From NCBI RefSeq assembly GCF_034190915.1, contig NW_026947486.1, positions 80,146,044 through 80,210,043 on the forward strand: a stretch of DNA of 64,000 bases. Direction: 5' to 3'. Positions 47,083 through 59,362 of this stretch are shown here, in pieces (the first letter of the stretch is position 1; the number at the start of each line of letters is the position of its first letter). Made by a program: the position numbers and the translations under genes. The notes under the pieces are model-generated. The model was not told the DNA's origin, did not search any database, and saw only the letters and a program-made list of their open reading frames with translations. Source of the stretch: Cavia porcellus. Its lineage: Eukaryota; Chordata; Mammalia; Rodentia; Caviidae.

Positions 47083-49471
47083 AACATCACTACAGTACTC
47101 CTTATGGCTAGACTTACATAGTAAGACAAACGGGGCCAATTGTCACCATTACATAAACTGAAAGGGCTGGCGAACATACAATTCCCATATAGTGTGATTT
47201 GAGGGTTTCCAAAATTGTTCATGTTTATGTTGTATAAGTAGTTCATATAGTATTGTTCTCAGAACTAAGCAAGAAAGTTGTATTTTCTAAGCTTCAAGCT
47301 TTAGAGGTTCCACTTTGGCTCTCTTCCATCCATGCTCCTCTTTATAGGGCTAAGAACCTATGGAAACAAGGGTTACTGCCCTGCTAGACCACCCTCCTGA
47401 AGAGTTCCAGGGACCCATGAAGAGTTCCAAGCTTGATGCCAGGACCTGCATACTCCTCTCAGAACTTTCCTTGGGAAAGCTGACTATCCTAGTAGGATTT
47501 GTATCCTACACCTAAGAGGTTGCTTTATGGCCAGACTATGGCATGGCCTGTCCAGAAGCCAGGCCAGAACCAGAGGAGAGGAATCAGGAGGTTTAGAGGA
47601 GAACCATATCATTGTGATTAAGACTTTAAGGAGTCTAAAAATTCTTAAAATCTAGCTTGGCCTTTAAAGCCATCATAAAAGCACATCTGTCATGGAAAGA
47701 GATAAATCATTAGATAAAGCATGTTGTGTTAGTTGGTTTACATATGAATCCCCAACTGAACTCCTGCGCTGTACCTGGGTAAAACTCTGGCTGGCCAGGC
47801 TAAGTATCTGGTCTGGAGCCTTTTCCCTCCCTCACTACATGCCACACTGGGCACAGCGGTCCCCTGCTTTTGAAAATGGCCCGTTCCAGGAATCCAGTCA
47901 GATTTAGATTTAGTTCTGGAGCCAGGCTGGGTTACAGCCGCCACCATCAAGTCCAGTCTTCTCACCCATCTGCACCCCCTCACAGCTCACTTTGTTCCCC
48001 AGGTGTTCAGACGAAAAACCTCAGCAGCAGCAGCAGCACTTCTCCCCATAGCTGTGTGCACCTAGAAGCCATCCGCCCTGCCAGGCACACGTGCATGCAG
48101 ACCCCCCCTGTGCAGCACAGCCTCCGAAGGACTTCTGCTCCTCCAGCAACCCTCAGGTCCCCCGAGTCGTTACTGTCCTGTTAAATGTCTCCCCTCATGC
48201 CACAGACAGACCATGACAGACTACAGACAGACTTTACTGAATTTATTTGCTTTGCGTATACTAATTGTCTATATCAAAAAAATGAGAAAATTAAAAGAAG
48301 CTAAAAATTTACCAGAATGTGCCCTTAGATATCTAAAAAACTCATCATTTAAAACAATAACCTTAACAATGGAAAAGAAATCATTAATCATTAAAAGAAT
48401 TCTCAGTAATAATAATGTTAAAAAAAGTCCACTCCTAAGAAAGTATCATGATATATGAGTAAAGAAAATCTATATAAATGAACTATTCACTATAGAAATA
48501 TAAAGGGAATAAAATCCAGTTATTCAAAAACATAAAGATACAATATCAGGAAAATAGATGTTTCATAGAGAAAATGCAAAATCTCACATTTGGTTGTACA
48601 GTGTCATATTATACCATCAGCAGCAGAAACCAAAGTTAATTCTGAGATCTCACTGTCTCCCTATACTTTTTTTGCACTGGATAGTATCCTACTCAAAATG
48701 CACAGGCACAATTACAAAGGCAAGCCCGAACTTTTGTTTAAACAAAGTAGCCCCAAAGTGACAGGCCAACAGGGTGATACCTATCCTAAGAAATCACTTC
48801 TGTGCTAGGGACGTGAGCTAGGTTTGCTGCCCATGTGTCTAAAGGGAGCGCTCCCTTAGTGCTTGGTGGACTTGGGGTGCAATAAAGGGAAGCACATGAA
48901 AGGAAGGTTTATCTAACTTCCAGAGAGGCTGGATGTGCCACTACAGGGTGTGCACCTTGGAATTCAAACCAGTTGAGGAACAGATTCTGGAGGTAAAAGA
49001 GACCCTCGTCTTTCGTTCTCGCTCTGGGAGTTTTTAGTGGAGCTGTGCCACCAAGAAAAAGACTGTGGCAGGATGGGGCAGGAAGAATCAAACTGTGCTC
49101 AGTTATCACCCCCCCCTTATAAAGCCAGCCTTCTCATCCTGACGTTTCCTCCCCCTCTCTGACCTTTGGGTTTCCCTCTTCCTGGTGGATGGAGTGCCAC
49201 AGCAGGATATGTATGTTTGGAGGCATGTTTACCTTTCTGAGAAACTGGAGAGGGTCCCAGTGGCGTTGGGACAAAGGGCACTGATAGACTAATCATCCAG
49301 GTGAGTACAATAATCTTCAAAAAATGTTCTGCCTGGTAGGAGGCACATTGTCTAAAGTTAAAATATTTCAAAGTTCTACAGTAGTGCAAATATTTCTACA
49401 GTTTTTCTAAAGAAAATGGTAGCTCTCTGGATGCTGGCAGTGACTATATTGAAAGTTAAGCATTAATAGTA
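47083..49471. other. Intergenic between CT47-like gene and KIAA1210 3' end
   Basis: A GC-richer patch at 47,730-48,180 has overlapping frames on both strands (104 and 81 codons) without a recognisable family or splice support. 48,230-48,560 is AT-rich. Nothing else is supported. Confidence 0.4.
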
Positions 49472-49477
49472 TTTATT
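49472..49477 (-). terminator. Candidate KIAA1210 poly(A) signal
   Basis: The - strand reads AATAAA about 130 nt after the KIAA1210 stop at 49,609. It is the first canonical signal downstream; a 3' end just beyond it would give a short 3'UTR. Confidence 0.45.
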
Positions 49478-49608
49478 TCACTCAAATAATTAAAAGTTTT
49501 AGTTCTCATCTATAAAACTCTTCTGCTTAATGTAATCATTGCGTAGAATTACTATAGCTATCAGCAATTATCATTTAAAATGTTGGTGCTACTGCACCTA
49601 GGAGCTAT

Positions 49609-49790
49609 TTAGTGCATGACCCCTGCGATGCGGCTCCATGCTTTGGCTTTCTTCTTGGCAATGGAGAACCAGACAGGCTCAGCGGCTTCATCTGACTTAA
49701 CCAGCTCATCAGAGCGTTGGAGCCCAGACGGAAGGCTTAAAGATCTTTTCATTTCTTTTCCCGTGGCAGATGTGTTACGCATCTTCTGAT
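49609..49790 (-). CDS. KIAA1210: KIAA1210 last coding exon
   Basis: Acceptor ttgtatttgcag; the split codon GAT is formed with the last base of the previous exon. It encodes DQKMRNTSATGKEMKRS through EPVWFSIAKKKAKAWSR and stops with TAA at 49,609-49,611. Confidence 0.85.
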
Positions 49791-52700
49791 CTGCAAATAC
49801 AACTGGAACTACAGCAAATAACACACAAATAGTAAGATGTCCCAGAAATATTGGGCTATGTTTATAGGGTGAAATAAAATGTTTTACCCTTTCAGGTTTC
49901 CTCTGAACCCCTTCTCTTACTACTCTCCAATTCCTGCTCCCATGGATGCCGGGCTTCTAAAAGACAGTTCAGAGGCAATGCCATGAGTGGCATGTCAAAG
50001 GGGCAATATCAGCATGGCTGTCAACCCCCAGGGGCCAGGACATGGAAAAGGCAGAGAGGTAATTCTTAAAGCTGTAACTGCTAGGCTTTGGTCATTATTA
50101 TTAGATTGTCCTGAAGTTTTGCACTGAGACTGGAAGGGAAACATTGTGTCTGTTTAGTTTTTAAAATTTCCATTAGGTAATATTATCATTTGTTTTGCCA
50201 GTCTGTGGCACTGTATGAAATGAAATGCCTGATGACTCAATAGATCTACCTAACGAAAGTCCATGCTAAACTATGTAGCAACCAGTCTGCCTCTGAAGAC
50301 TACTTCCCTGATTTCTCAGTTCCTTTCCTTCCCTCCCTCCCTCCTTCATCTTGCTCTGTGGCCAACTGACTCAGTAGTTTAGACTCGACAGCCAATAGTT
50401 CTCAGTCCCAATGTTCATGCCATTTCCTGAACCAACTGAATTAGAATCACAAGGGATGGGACCAGGGTGACCATTAAGTTTTTTTTTAAAAAAATGCTTT
50501 ACTAGGTGATTCTAATGCTCAGAGTTGAGAACCACTTGACAGGAATACAAAACCCATGAGGCATTTAGCAGGTCAATTATTGCTATTTCGTGGCCAATGG
50601 ATTCCTGAATTCCTAGTCTGATTTCTTCACGAAAGGGATTAAGAGGAAGGACAAGTTTATATAAATCAATTCTCTCCTCCTGCTGAAAAAAATCCCTCTG
50701 GAGCACAACTCTTATTGATCATATCACATTCTTTTATATCCCATCACAGTGTTTTTTTTTCTTTTCCCCATGTCTCACATTCCTGTTCAGAATGCAGAGA
50801 ACTGAGCCAGGTGTGACGATACATGCATGCCTTTAATCTCAGAACTTGGGAGGTTGAGGCACAATGATTGTCATTAGTTCAAGGCCAGCCTGGGTTACTC
50901 AGTAAGTTTAAGCCTGGCCTGAAGTACTGAGGAAGAACCTGTGGATTATTTTCAACAGTTTCATTGGAAGCAAAGCAGGTGAAAAAATTCTACTTTACTA
51001 TGAGCTGCAAAGTGACATGGGACACTCCTCTTGCATATTGAACCAATCACAAGAATGGGTTAGTGAGTGATCACAGTTTTATGCTTCAACAGCTTCTTTG
51101 GTGAGATGAAATATGGGAGACCCTCTGAAACTTATATGAGGGCATACATTAGCTACGATAATTGGATTTTCCTAAAGCAAGCTAGCATCTGTTATCGTCT
51201 CATGAAAGTCATGAGATAATAATGAAGGAACTGTATTAATTGAGGTTGAAATTGCAAATGTTTCACAACATTCCTCTGAGCTATCTTTTGGGGTAGTCAG
51301 GGTATGATCTTTTACCTGATTTGGTAGGCATAGAGGACTTTGTCTGTTCCTTCCCCTGTCCGTGGATACTGGATGTGAGAATCTTTTTTGGTTGATTTTC
51401 ATTTGCAGAGTCAGTTCCCTTTAATACAAAAATGAAAACAGAAGGCTTGGAAGTCTGAACATAAAAACCAGCAAGTTACTTACTCAGAACATCATATGGT
51501 ACAAGCCCTGTCCCAGGTACTATTAGTTCAAGACTAATCAAGAGAAAAGAGATAGATGGTGTAGATACGGATATGGATATGGACAAGAATATGAGTACAG
51601 AAGAAAAGAAATAGCACTAAGACCCTTGGTTTTGACTTTATGTTCACAAAACCTAAATTGGCTTAAGTTTATCACCTTTCAGACCTGGAACCAAAAGCTG
51701 TCTAATTCACCAAGTAGTAGAAACAGAATAATATGAGAATTATGTAAGAACAATTGTTTCCGTAGCACTTTGCCAGCAACCTAACAGAACTGATGACTAC
51801 CAACAGATCTGCTCAATTCACTGAAATGAGTTCATAGGATTTCTAGTTTGCAAAAACTTACTGACGTACAACTAGAAGCATTTCTTTCACTGGAAAGTTA
51901 TCTAACGGTAGGTCTTTTCAAAATTTTACAGTTTAGGATATGCAAATGAACCCCTCCAAAAGTGGTCTGGATTAATAACTTTATATGCACTGAAAAAAAT
52001 GTGTTTATCCTTGAAAAAAAAAACTTTAATCAAGATGGACTTTACAGCTGTATGGTCCTTTTCCCACATAAATGCTAATTGTGAAAAACATTTTTTATAT
52101 TGGGGATTAAACCCAGGATCTTTGCAATGAGCTACATCCCCAACCCTAACTTTTTTACTTTTGACACAGCATCTTGCTAAGTTGCTAAATTGTCCAGGGT
52201 TACTTGAACTTGTGGGTCTCCTACCTCCTGGATCACTAGGAAAAGATCTTAAAAGCAAAAGTTTAAATAGATTTTCACATGATCCATCAACAAATTTAGT
52301 AACCACTTAAAAGTTGAGGATCTTCCATGTATTTCTTTTTTTTTTTTTTGTCTTTTTCCTTTTTTTTTTTATCGGTACTGGGGATCGAACTCACAACTGC
52401 CTGCTTGCAAGGCAGGTGCTTATGCCGCTAAGCTAAATCCCCAGCCCCAAGCTAAATCCCCAGCCCCTGTATTTCTAATATGTAAATTTAGTCAGCTCTT
52501 GCATCAGTTTTCATAAGAAGGGAACAAGGCATCATCCCATCAACCCTGAAGCCTTTAGCCTGCTTCATCACATTTTTAACATACAAGTAGGTGCCACACC
52601 AAACCAAATCTATGTACAGAAATCCAAACATCAAACACAAACTGTTGTGTACTGATATGGGAAGCTAATCAGAAATAAAATGTTCAGTGAAAAAGTAATG

Positions 52701-55700
52701 CAATAATTCTTTATCTGTGTAGTTTCACTTTCCATAGTTGTACTTACATACAGTTAAGCATGGTCCAAAAATACTAAGTAGAAAATTTCAGAAATAAAAG
52801 AAAAGGTTAAGTTTTAAATTGCATCCTATTTTCAGTGGTATAATAAAATCTCAGGCCATACTACTCCTAGTGGGACAAGCATCACTCCTTGCCCAAGCAC
52901 ATACTGCCATGTACTGCCTACTTGGTAGTCAGTGAGTAGTCTGTCAGTTACGTGTCAGATTGACTGTAGTGAAATCACAATGTTCATGTTCAAGTAACCG
53001 TTATTTTACTTAATAATGGCCACAGAGTTAAGACAATGATGTTGGCAATTCAGATATGGCAAAGAGAAGCCATAAAGTGCTTCCTTTAAGTGAACAGGCA
53101 AGAAGAAAGAAAGGTACAGCAAGAAGAAAATCATATACTGAGTTTGCTAAGAAAAGATGAATCTTCTATCTGTGAAATTGTGATGGAGGAAAAAGAAATT
53201 TATACTAATTTTGCTTTTTTACTTCAAACTTAAAGTTATAGTCACATAAGTGCTTAGTTAAGATGGAAGAGGAATTAAATTATAAGGCTCAGTGCTATCT
53301 GTAGTTTCAGGCATTCCCCAAGGGTCTTGTCATGCATCGCCTGTGGTTAAGGGGTACTACTATATTTATAGTATAGGGATGCTACTTATATAATACATTT
53401 ATATAATATATATAGAGCATCTGTTGGACACTCAACTCTTAGCCCAGTGGTTACTTTTGTTATTTTTTAATTGCTTTTTTCTTTTAAAACTTTATTTATC
53501 AACCAAGTTCATGGAATCCTACTCTAGAATATTTAGGACAGGATTTGATTAATAGACTCTATCCCCATAATAATTACTTTTAATAAACTCTTTAAATGCA
53601 TAGAGCATTTTATATAAGTACAAAACCAAATCTTGCCCCCTGAAGTCTCCTTGACTTGATTAATACTCCCAAATGATATGGGGGTTGCTGTACATCTGGA
53701 AAATTCACAATGGAAGCTTAATCAGTGGCTTCAGAACCTTTTGGGGTGTTTTCTGGGTGGCCTCAGGTCTTGTCCCATATCTAGGCTCCTTGGTATCAGT
53801 TTTGGCTCCAGCTCTGCTCCTGGTTTTGGTCTCTTTCGCAGGAATGTTGACCTCGGAGCCCCTTTGTTTCTGTCTTGCCATAGTAAACCACGCTGGATCT
53901 GAGATGTAACAATCTGATTGCTGACCAGATTTTCCTAAGAAAGGAATAAAAAGTTAGAATGAAAGCAATGCAGGCAGGGGTTTATCTGGTGGGGAGTTAC
54001 TCACAATGATGTCCCAAATAGAATCCTTGTTAATTGTCAGATTAAAATAAACAGGTATCAAGTAAAAAAGGATCCCCTTCTCTTGGGTCCTTTCTACACT
54101 TGGCAAGACAGGAGCCCCTTGGGTATTTAAGCTGCGCCTCGCCAGCATGGTGGCATACACCTGTCATCCCAGCACTTGGGAGGTTGAGGCAGAAGGTTCA
54201 CTGTGAGTTTGAGGTCAACCTGGGCTACATAGTGAGTTCAAGACCCTGAACTACACAGCAAGACCCTGTCCCAAGGCAACAACACCACTCCCAAAACAAT
54301 CAAACAAAAAACCTGGGCTTAAAAGTGAGCACAATGACCCTTTACTGGACCCTTCCTTTTCTTTGCCTCTCCAACTTTAAATCAGGGCATGACAACTGTT
54401 TCTGGGGCATTGAGACAGGTCCTAAGCAGTCAGAGACTTAAGTCATTAAAGTCATGCCTTTAACTCCAAGGCAAATCTTACGGACTCTGTTACTACATAG
54501 TTCCTCACGCAAGTGTGTGGTTACACAGGTGTGGCTAAAGTATGGACCAAATTACGTGGGTGAGAGTGAAGGTACAAAGCTTTGGGAGAGAATCATGCTC
54601 AAAAGGTCACCTAGCTCTGAATTCTTAAGACATTCATGTGAGGAAAGAAACTGGAGGTGCATTTACAATACATTAAGATTTTAGGTCAAAAGTCTGAATA
54701 TAGCACTTTTAATGAATTGTCCTCTAAAAATCCCTGTTCGTTAGGAGAGGTATAATACATATAAAAGCAGTTTGTGAAAGCTTACTATTCCACTACAAAG
54801 TATGAAGTATAGAGGGTGGGGCAGAGAAAATGGGAAGATGGGCACCTTTTTATTACAGAATGTGGAGGGATGGCCAGCACAGCACTTCCTTGGCAAAAGG
54901 AAGATTTGAGATTACCTCCAAATCTATGAATTGAGAATGGGGCACTATTCTGCCTCCAAATCCCCAGGCCCGCCCAATCAAAGGAACAACATGGTCGACA
55001 AGGCTAGAATATGCTCTGAGAACCATTCAAGGCTTTCCTCTCCAGTTCTTTCATCTACTTAGAACCTACTCACCCTGCAAAGTTAAAACTCTTACCTAGG
55101 GTCCTGTAGTTTGGCTGCTTCTTGGGCATGCCTTCATATTTAGCCTTGTTCTGATGCTTCTCCCCAAAAGTAGATGGCATGGTGAAGCTGTCTGAGGTGT
55201 TTGGCAATCCCTGGGAAGTACCTCTTTTAATTTGCTGTTCTCTGTATGACATTGGTCCCAAGGGCACTGAAAAAACCTGGGTGAAGTTACCTGGTTTCTC
55301 ATTCTTACGCCTGCGTAGAGAAGACATTCTTTTCAGGTCAACTCCAGAAAGATTTTCAGTATGACCTTCTTGGGCAGGTAAGTATAAATGACCATCATTG
55401 TTTCTATCACCACTCTGAAATATTTCCTCCGTATAGTAAGTATCTTCAGAAATGGGCACATTCCAAGTAGAAGCAGTGGTAATCTTCCCCAGCTTAACTG
55501 CTGAGGTTGGGATGCTCTTATTGAAGTCTTCAAATCCTTTGTTGTGTTTCCTGTTTTTCTTTGGAGTAACCTGGCGTTTTGTTAGGGGCCAGGCTCCGGG
55601 ATTGTTCTCAAAAATGCTTCCCTCAGCAGCAGCATTTATGGAACTTGAATAAACCTGTTGCTGATATTCACCATTTCCAAAAGCTTGCGAATGATGAGTT

Positions 55701-58700
55701 GGGTGCTCCTTAGCAGTGCTCCACCCTGCATGGACATTCACCACGCCTGCTGGTGGCAGGAATTCAGACCCATGCAAGGTTTTGGGAAGGTGTCTGGAAG
55801 GCCGCTGCCTTTCAGAACTCCTCCGCTCTTCAGGAGAGTTGTCAAGAAATGAGACTTCTTGCTTGTACTTAACCTTCTTGCAGGCTTTCCTGGGAGGTAG
55901 TTGCCATTTAGAATGACTCCATTTCTTAGCAGCCCCCTCTGAAAATGACTGATCTCCTTGTGGGTCTGCAGGCTTCCCTGTGGACTTTAAAGCAGGCTTC
56001 AGCGAAATGCTTTCCTCAGTATCAGCATTCTCCCAATCTGAGAAAACTTGGTGCTTAATTTTAGGGCCCAGACAAGATTTGGAAGGAAAATCTGGAGACA
56101 AAGGATCCATAGAAATTTCCCTGTAAGTATCCGGGTTTTCTGCAAAGACTTGCTGTGCCATGAACTTCACAAATGAGGGAGAAGAACTGTTGGGAAGGAG
56201 AAATTTCTTAGAATTGCTTTCTTCAGCAGGAGCATTCCCTACGGTTGAGGGTATTTCCTGAACTTTAGACTTCACTGAAAAATAGGTGGAATTTTTGGGA
56301 GACAGTGATATCTCAGAATTGCCTCCCCCCACAGTAGCACTCTCAAACCTTGAGGACAGTTTCTGTAATTTTTGTCCGCTAGCAGTCTGGAAAGGACGTC
56401 TGGGAAGCTCCTTATGAATGTCTCTTTCGGGGGCAACACTTTCTGGGCCTGCAGAAACTTGTTGCTGCACTTTAGGAGTCATCCATGGCTGGAACGAGTG
56501 TCTGGATGAGAATGCACCCATAGGAGTAGTCCATTCTTCAGATGCACTCATTGAATCTGAGATTCTTTGCTTGGTTTTTGGTCTTGTCACAGGCTGAGAA
56601 TTGTATGTAGAAGGCTCTGAGTCCATAGGAACATTCCCCTCAGTTGTAGAGCTCCCCAGACCTACAGAGACTTGTTGCTCAGGTGGAGAGCTCATCCATG
56701 GCTGGAAAGGCTTTCTAGGAGGCATTTGCTCCAGATTACTGCCCCACTCTCTAGAAGTGCTCACTGATCCTGTAGAGACTGGTTGCTTGACTGCTGACCT
56801 TCTCAGGGACTGAGAAGGCAGTCTGGGAGGCTGTGGACCCATAGAAACGCTCCAGTCAACAGCAGCATTCTCTGGGCCTGAGGAGGCTTGCTCAAGTGTA
56901 GGTTTCAGCCACGGCTGCACAACGTGTCTGTGAGACTCTGACTTCTTAGAAATGTCCCACTCATCCTCAGTGCTGTTCAGACTTACAGGAGCTTGTTGCT
57001 TACAATCGGGGCACAGCCAAACCTTGCAGGTGTGCTTAGCAGGTGCTGGCTCCACAGCACCGCACCATTGTGCAGAAGAGCTCGCTGAGTTGAGGCTCGT
57101 CTGTGGCTGGAATTTGGGTTTCGTCGAAGGGTGAAAATTGCTTTCACGTGGCAGCTGTTCCACAAAACTGTCCTGTTCGACAGCAGTGCTTCTTGAGTAG
57201 GTTGGTTGGATTTGAGGATTTGGGCAAAAATGTCTGCTGTATTGTGGCTCCACAGAAATGACTTCAGCAGCAACGCTCTCTGAACCTAATGACGTGCTTT
57301 GTTGGACTATAGGATTCATCAAGGGCTGAGAAGAATGTCCAGGAAGCAGTGCATCCACAAAAACTCTCCCTTCTTCCATAGCTGGGCTCTCTAGGGAAGA
57401 GAAAACTTGTTCTCTTTGAGGGTTCAACCATTGCTGGAAAGGGAGTGAAGGATTCCTTAGGGCCGCACAAATCTGCCGCTCGTTAGGAGTACTCTCAGGA
57501 TATGCAGAGGCTTCTTGCTCATCTACTGCTCTTGTCAGGGACTGAGAATATCTGGGAGGCAACACTTCCAAGGAAATTTCATTCATAGATGTAATTATTG
57601 GAGCTGAAGAGGATTTTTGCTCAGTTTTAGGATTCATCAGGTAGTTTGAAGTCATTCTGTGAGACAGTGGTTCCACAAAACTGCCCCACTCCATGGTGCT
57701 CTCTTGATTTGCAGAAAACAAACGCACAAATTTAGAATTTACCCATGGCTGGAAAAGGCGGCTGGGAGTCACTGGATCCACAGAGCCACGCTGTGCTGCA
57801 CAAACACTCATTGAACTGTAGGAGATATGTTGCTGAACAACAGGCGTCATGACCGACGGAGTAAGGCATTTGGAAGGCTCTTGCTTTTTCAAAGTATTCT
57901 CTGGATCTGAGAGCTCTTCTGGCTGGTCTGCAGGTTTTTCCAAGGCCTGGTTACGGCAGCTGAGAGTTAGAGCATTCCCTGAGCTGTGCCAGTCCTCGGC
58001 ATTGTACTTTTCAACAGAACTATTTGATTCTGTAGAGATTTCTTTATCCTTGGACTCCAGTACTGCTTCGGAAGGACATCTGGGAGCCAACTGCTCCACA
58101 ACAAAACTTCTTGATTCTGAGAGGATTCCTTCATCCTTCCCCGAGGACTGTGAGGAGTGAGCAGGATCCACTTCCTGTGAACCACTCTCCCTGTCAGAGG
58201 CGCTCTCTGATTCTGAAGAGTCTTTTTCAGCTTCAGGCTGGGAAGAATCTCCAAGAGCCAGCTGCTGTTCCACACTGCTCAGATTCACAACTAAATTCTC
58301 AGATCTTTGGAAGACTTTTTGTTTGTCATTAGGTTTGGCCGGCTGCTTCTCAGAATCACTCTCTTTCTCTAACATACTCTTTGAATCTGAATCTGGGGAG
58401 ACGTTTGCAGTTTCAGGATTCTCCATAGAAATGCCTCCCTCCTCTGTTATGATATTTGTCATATCTGAAACCCTCACTATGCAGGCCTGGAGAACATTTC
58501 CTAGAGGTTCTTCTTTGCACACAGTTGGGATATTCTCTGTTTCAGACTGGGCATTTTGCAAACCAAGGCTTGGAGAAGCTTCTTCCTCTTCTGACTGGTT
58601 AGGAGAAGGATCCCTGAACACCTGAACTTCTGTGGTCACTGAAAGTACACCATCTTTTGGGGTTATACAAGGTCTTCCCACTATTGTCAAAGGAGTTACA

Positions 58701-59322
58701 GATTCTGTCTTATTTGCCACAGTAGCTCCATCTTCATGGTATAGCTGAGGACCACTAACCAGAGACTCCTGTATGTCCTCAGGTATGAGTTGTGGTACTG
58801 ATGCTTTTTTCCCTTCAAAATCTACACCAGCATCTCTCCTTGTCATGTCACTTTCATCTGAAAGCATCTCCAGAGGGGTAGTGATTTCTGCTTGTGAAAC
58901 TGCCAGCTGCTCTACCACTTGCTTCTCTGAGAGCAGGTGCCAGGAAGAAGGATTTCTGGAAGTCTGACTGGTAGATAAAGACATGCCTCTGATGCTTGGG
59001 CTTTGCATTTTACCAGACTGTAACAAGCTTCTTCCTTTGGATCCATATTCATTTATCAATGAAACACACATTCCTGTTGTTTTATGACTTTTGCTATATG
59101 CAGTTGACGCTAGGTTTTTAGTCTTATCTGTTGTGTTTTGATTATGAATTTCAGCATTGTTGCTCTGTTCCTGGTCTGAGTATTCTGTACCAAATAAAAA
59201 TGAAACAATAAGAAATACATGTGCTTTAGATTTCCTAAAACAAAGATACTCTTCCCTAGCCCAGTGAGTACCTATTTGCTACTCACTTCTCTTGTATGAA
59301 GAAGCAGCTGCTCAAGAGAGAG

Positions 59323-59362
<40 letters not shown>

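Larger units (their letters stand above)
51419..53737 (-). other. KIAA1210 intron
   Basis: Holds a B4-type SINE (antisense) at 52,087-52,243, an ID SINE at 52,337-52,467 and AT-rich sequence; no exon is evident between 51,419 and 53,737. Confidence 0.5.

Noticed and set aside
47690..48184. Overlapping frames on both strands near 47.7-48.2 kb
   Set aside because: No recognisable family, no splice sites or CpG island; open frames are explained by moderate GC content.
59069..59071. ATG at 59,071 as the KIAA1210 start
   Set aside because: The frame remains open upstream to a clear acceptor at 59,185-59,186 and joins in phase to the exon at 61,203.
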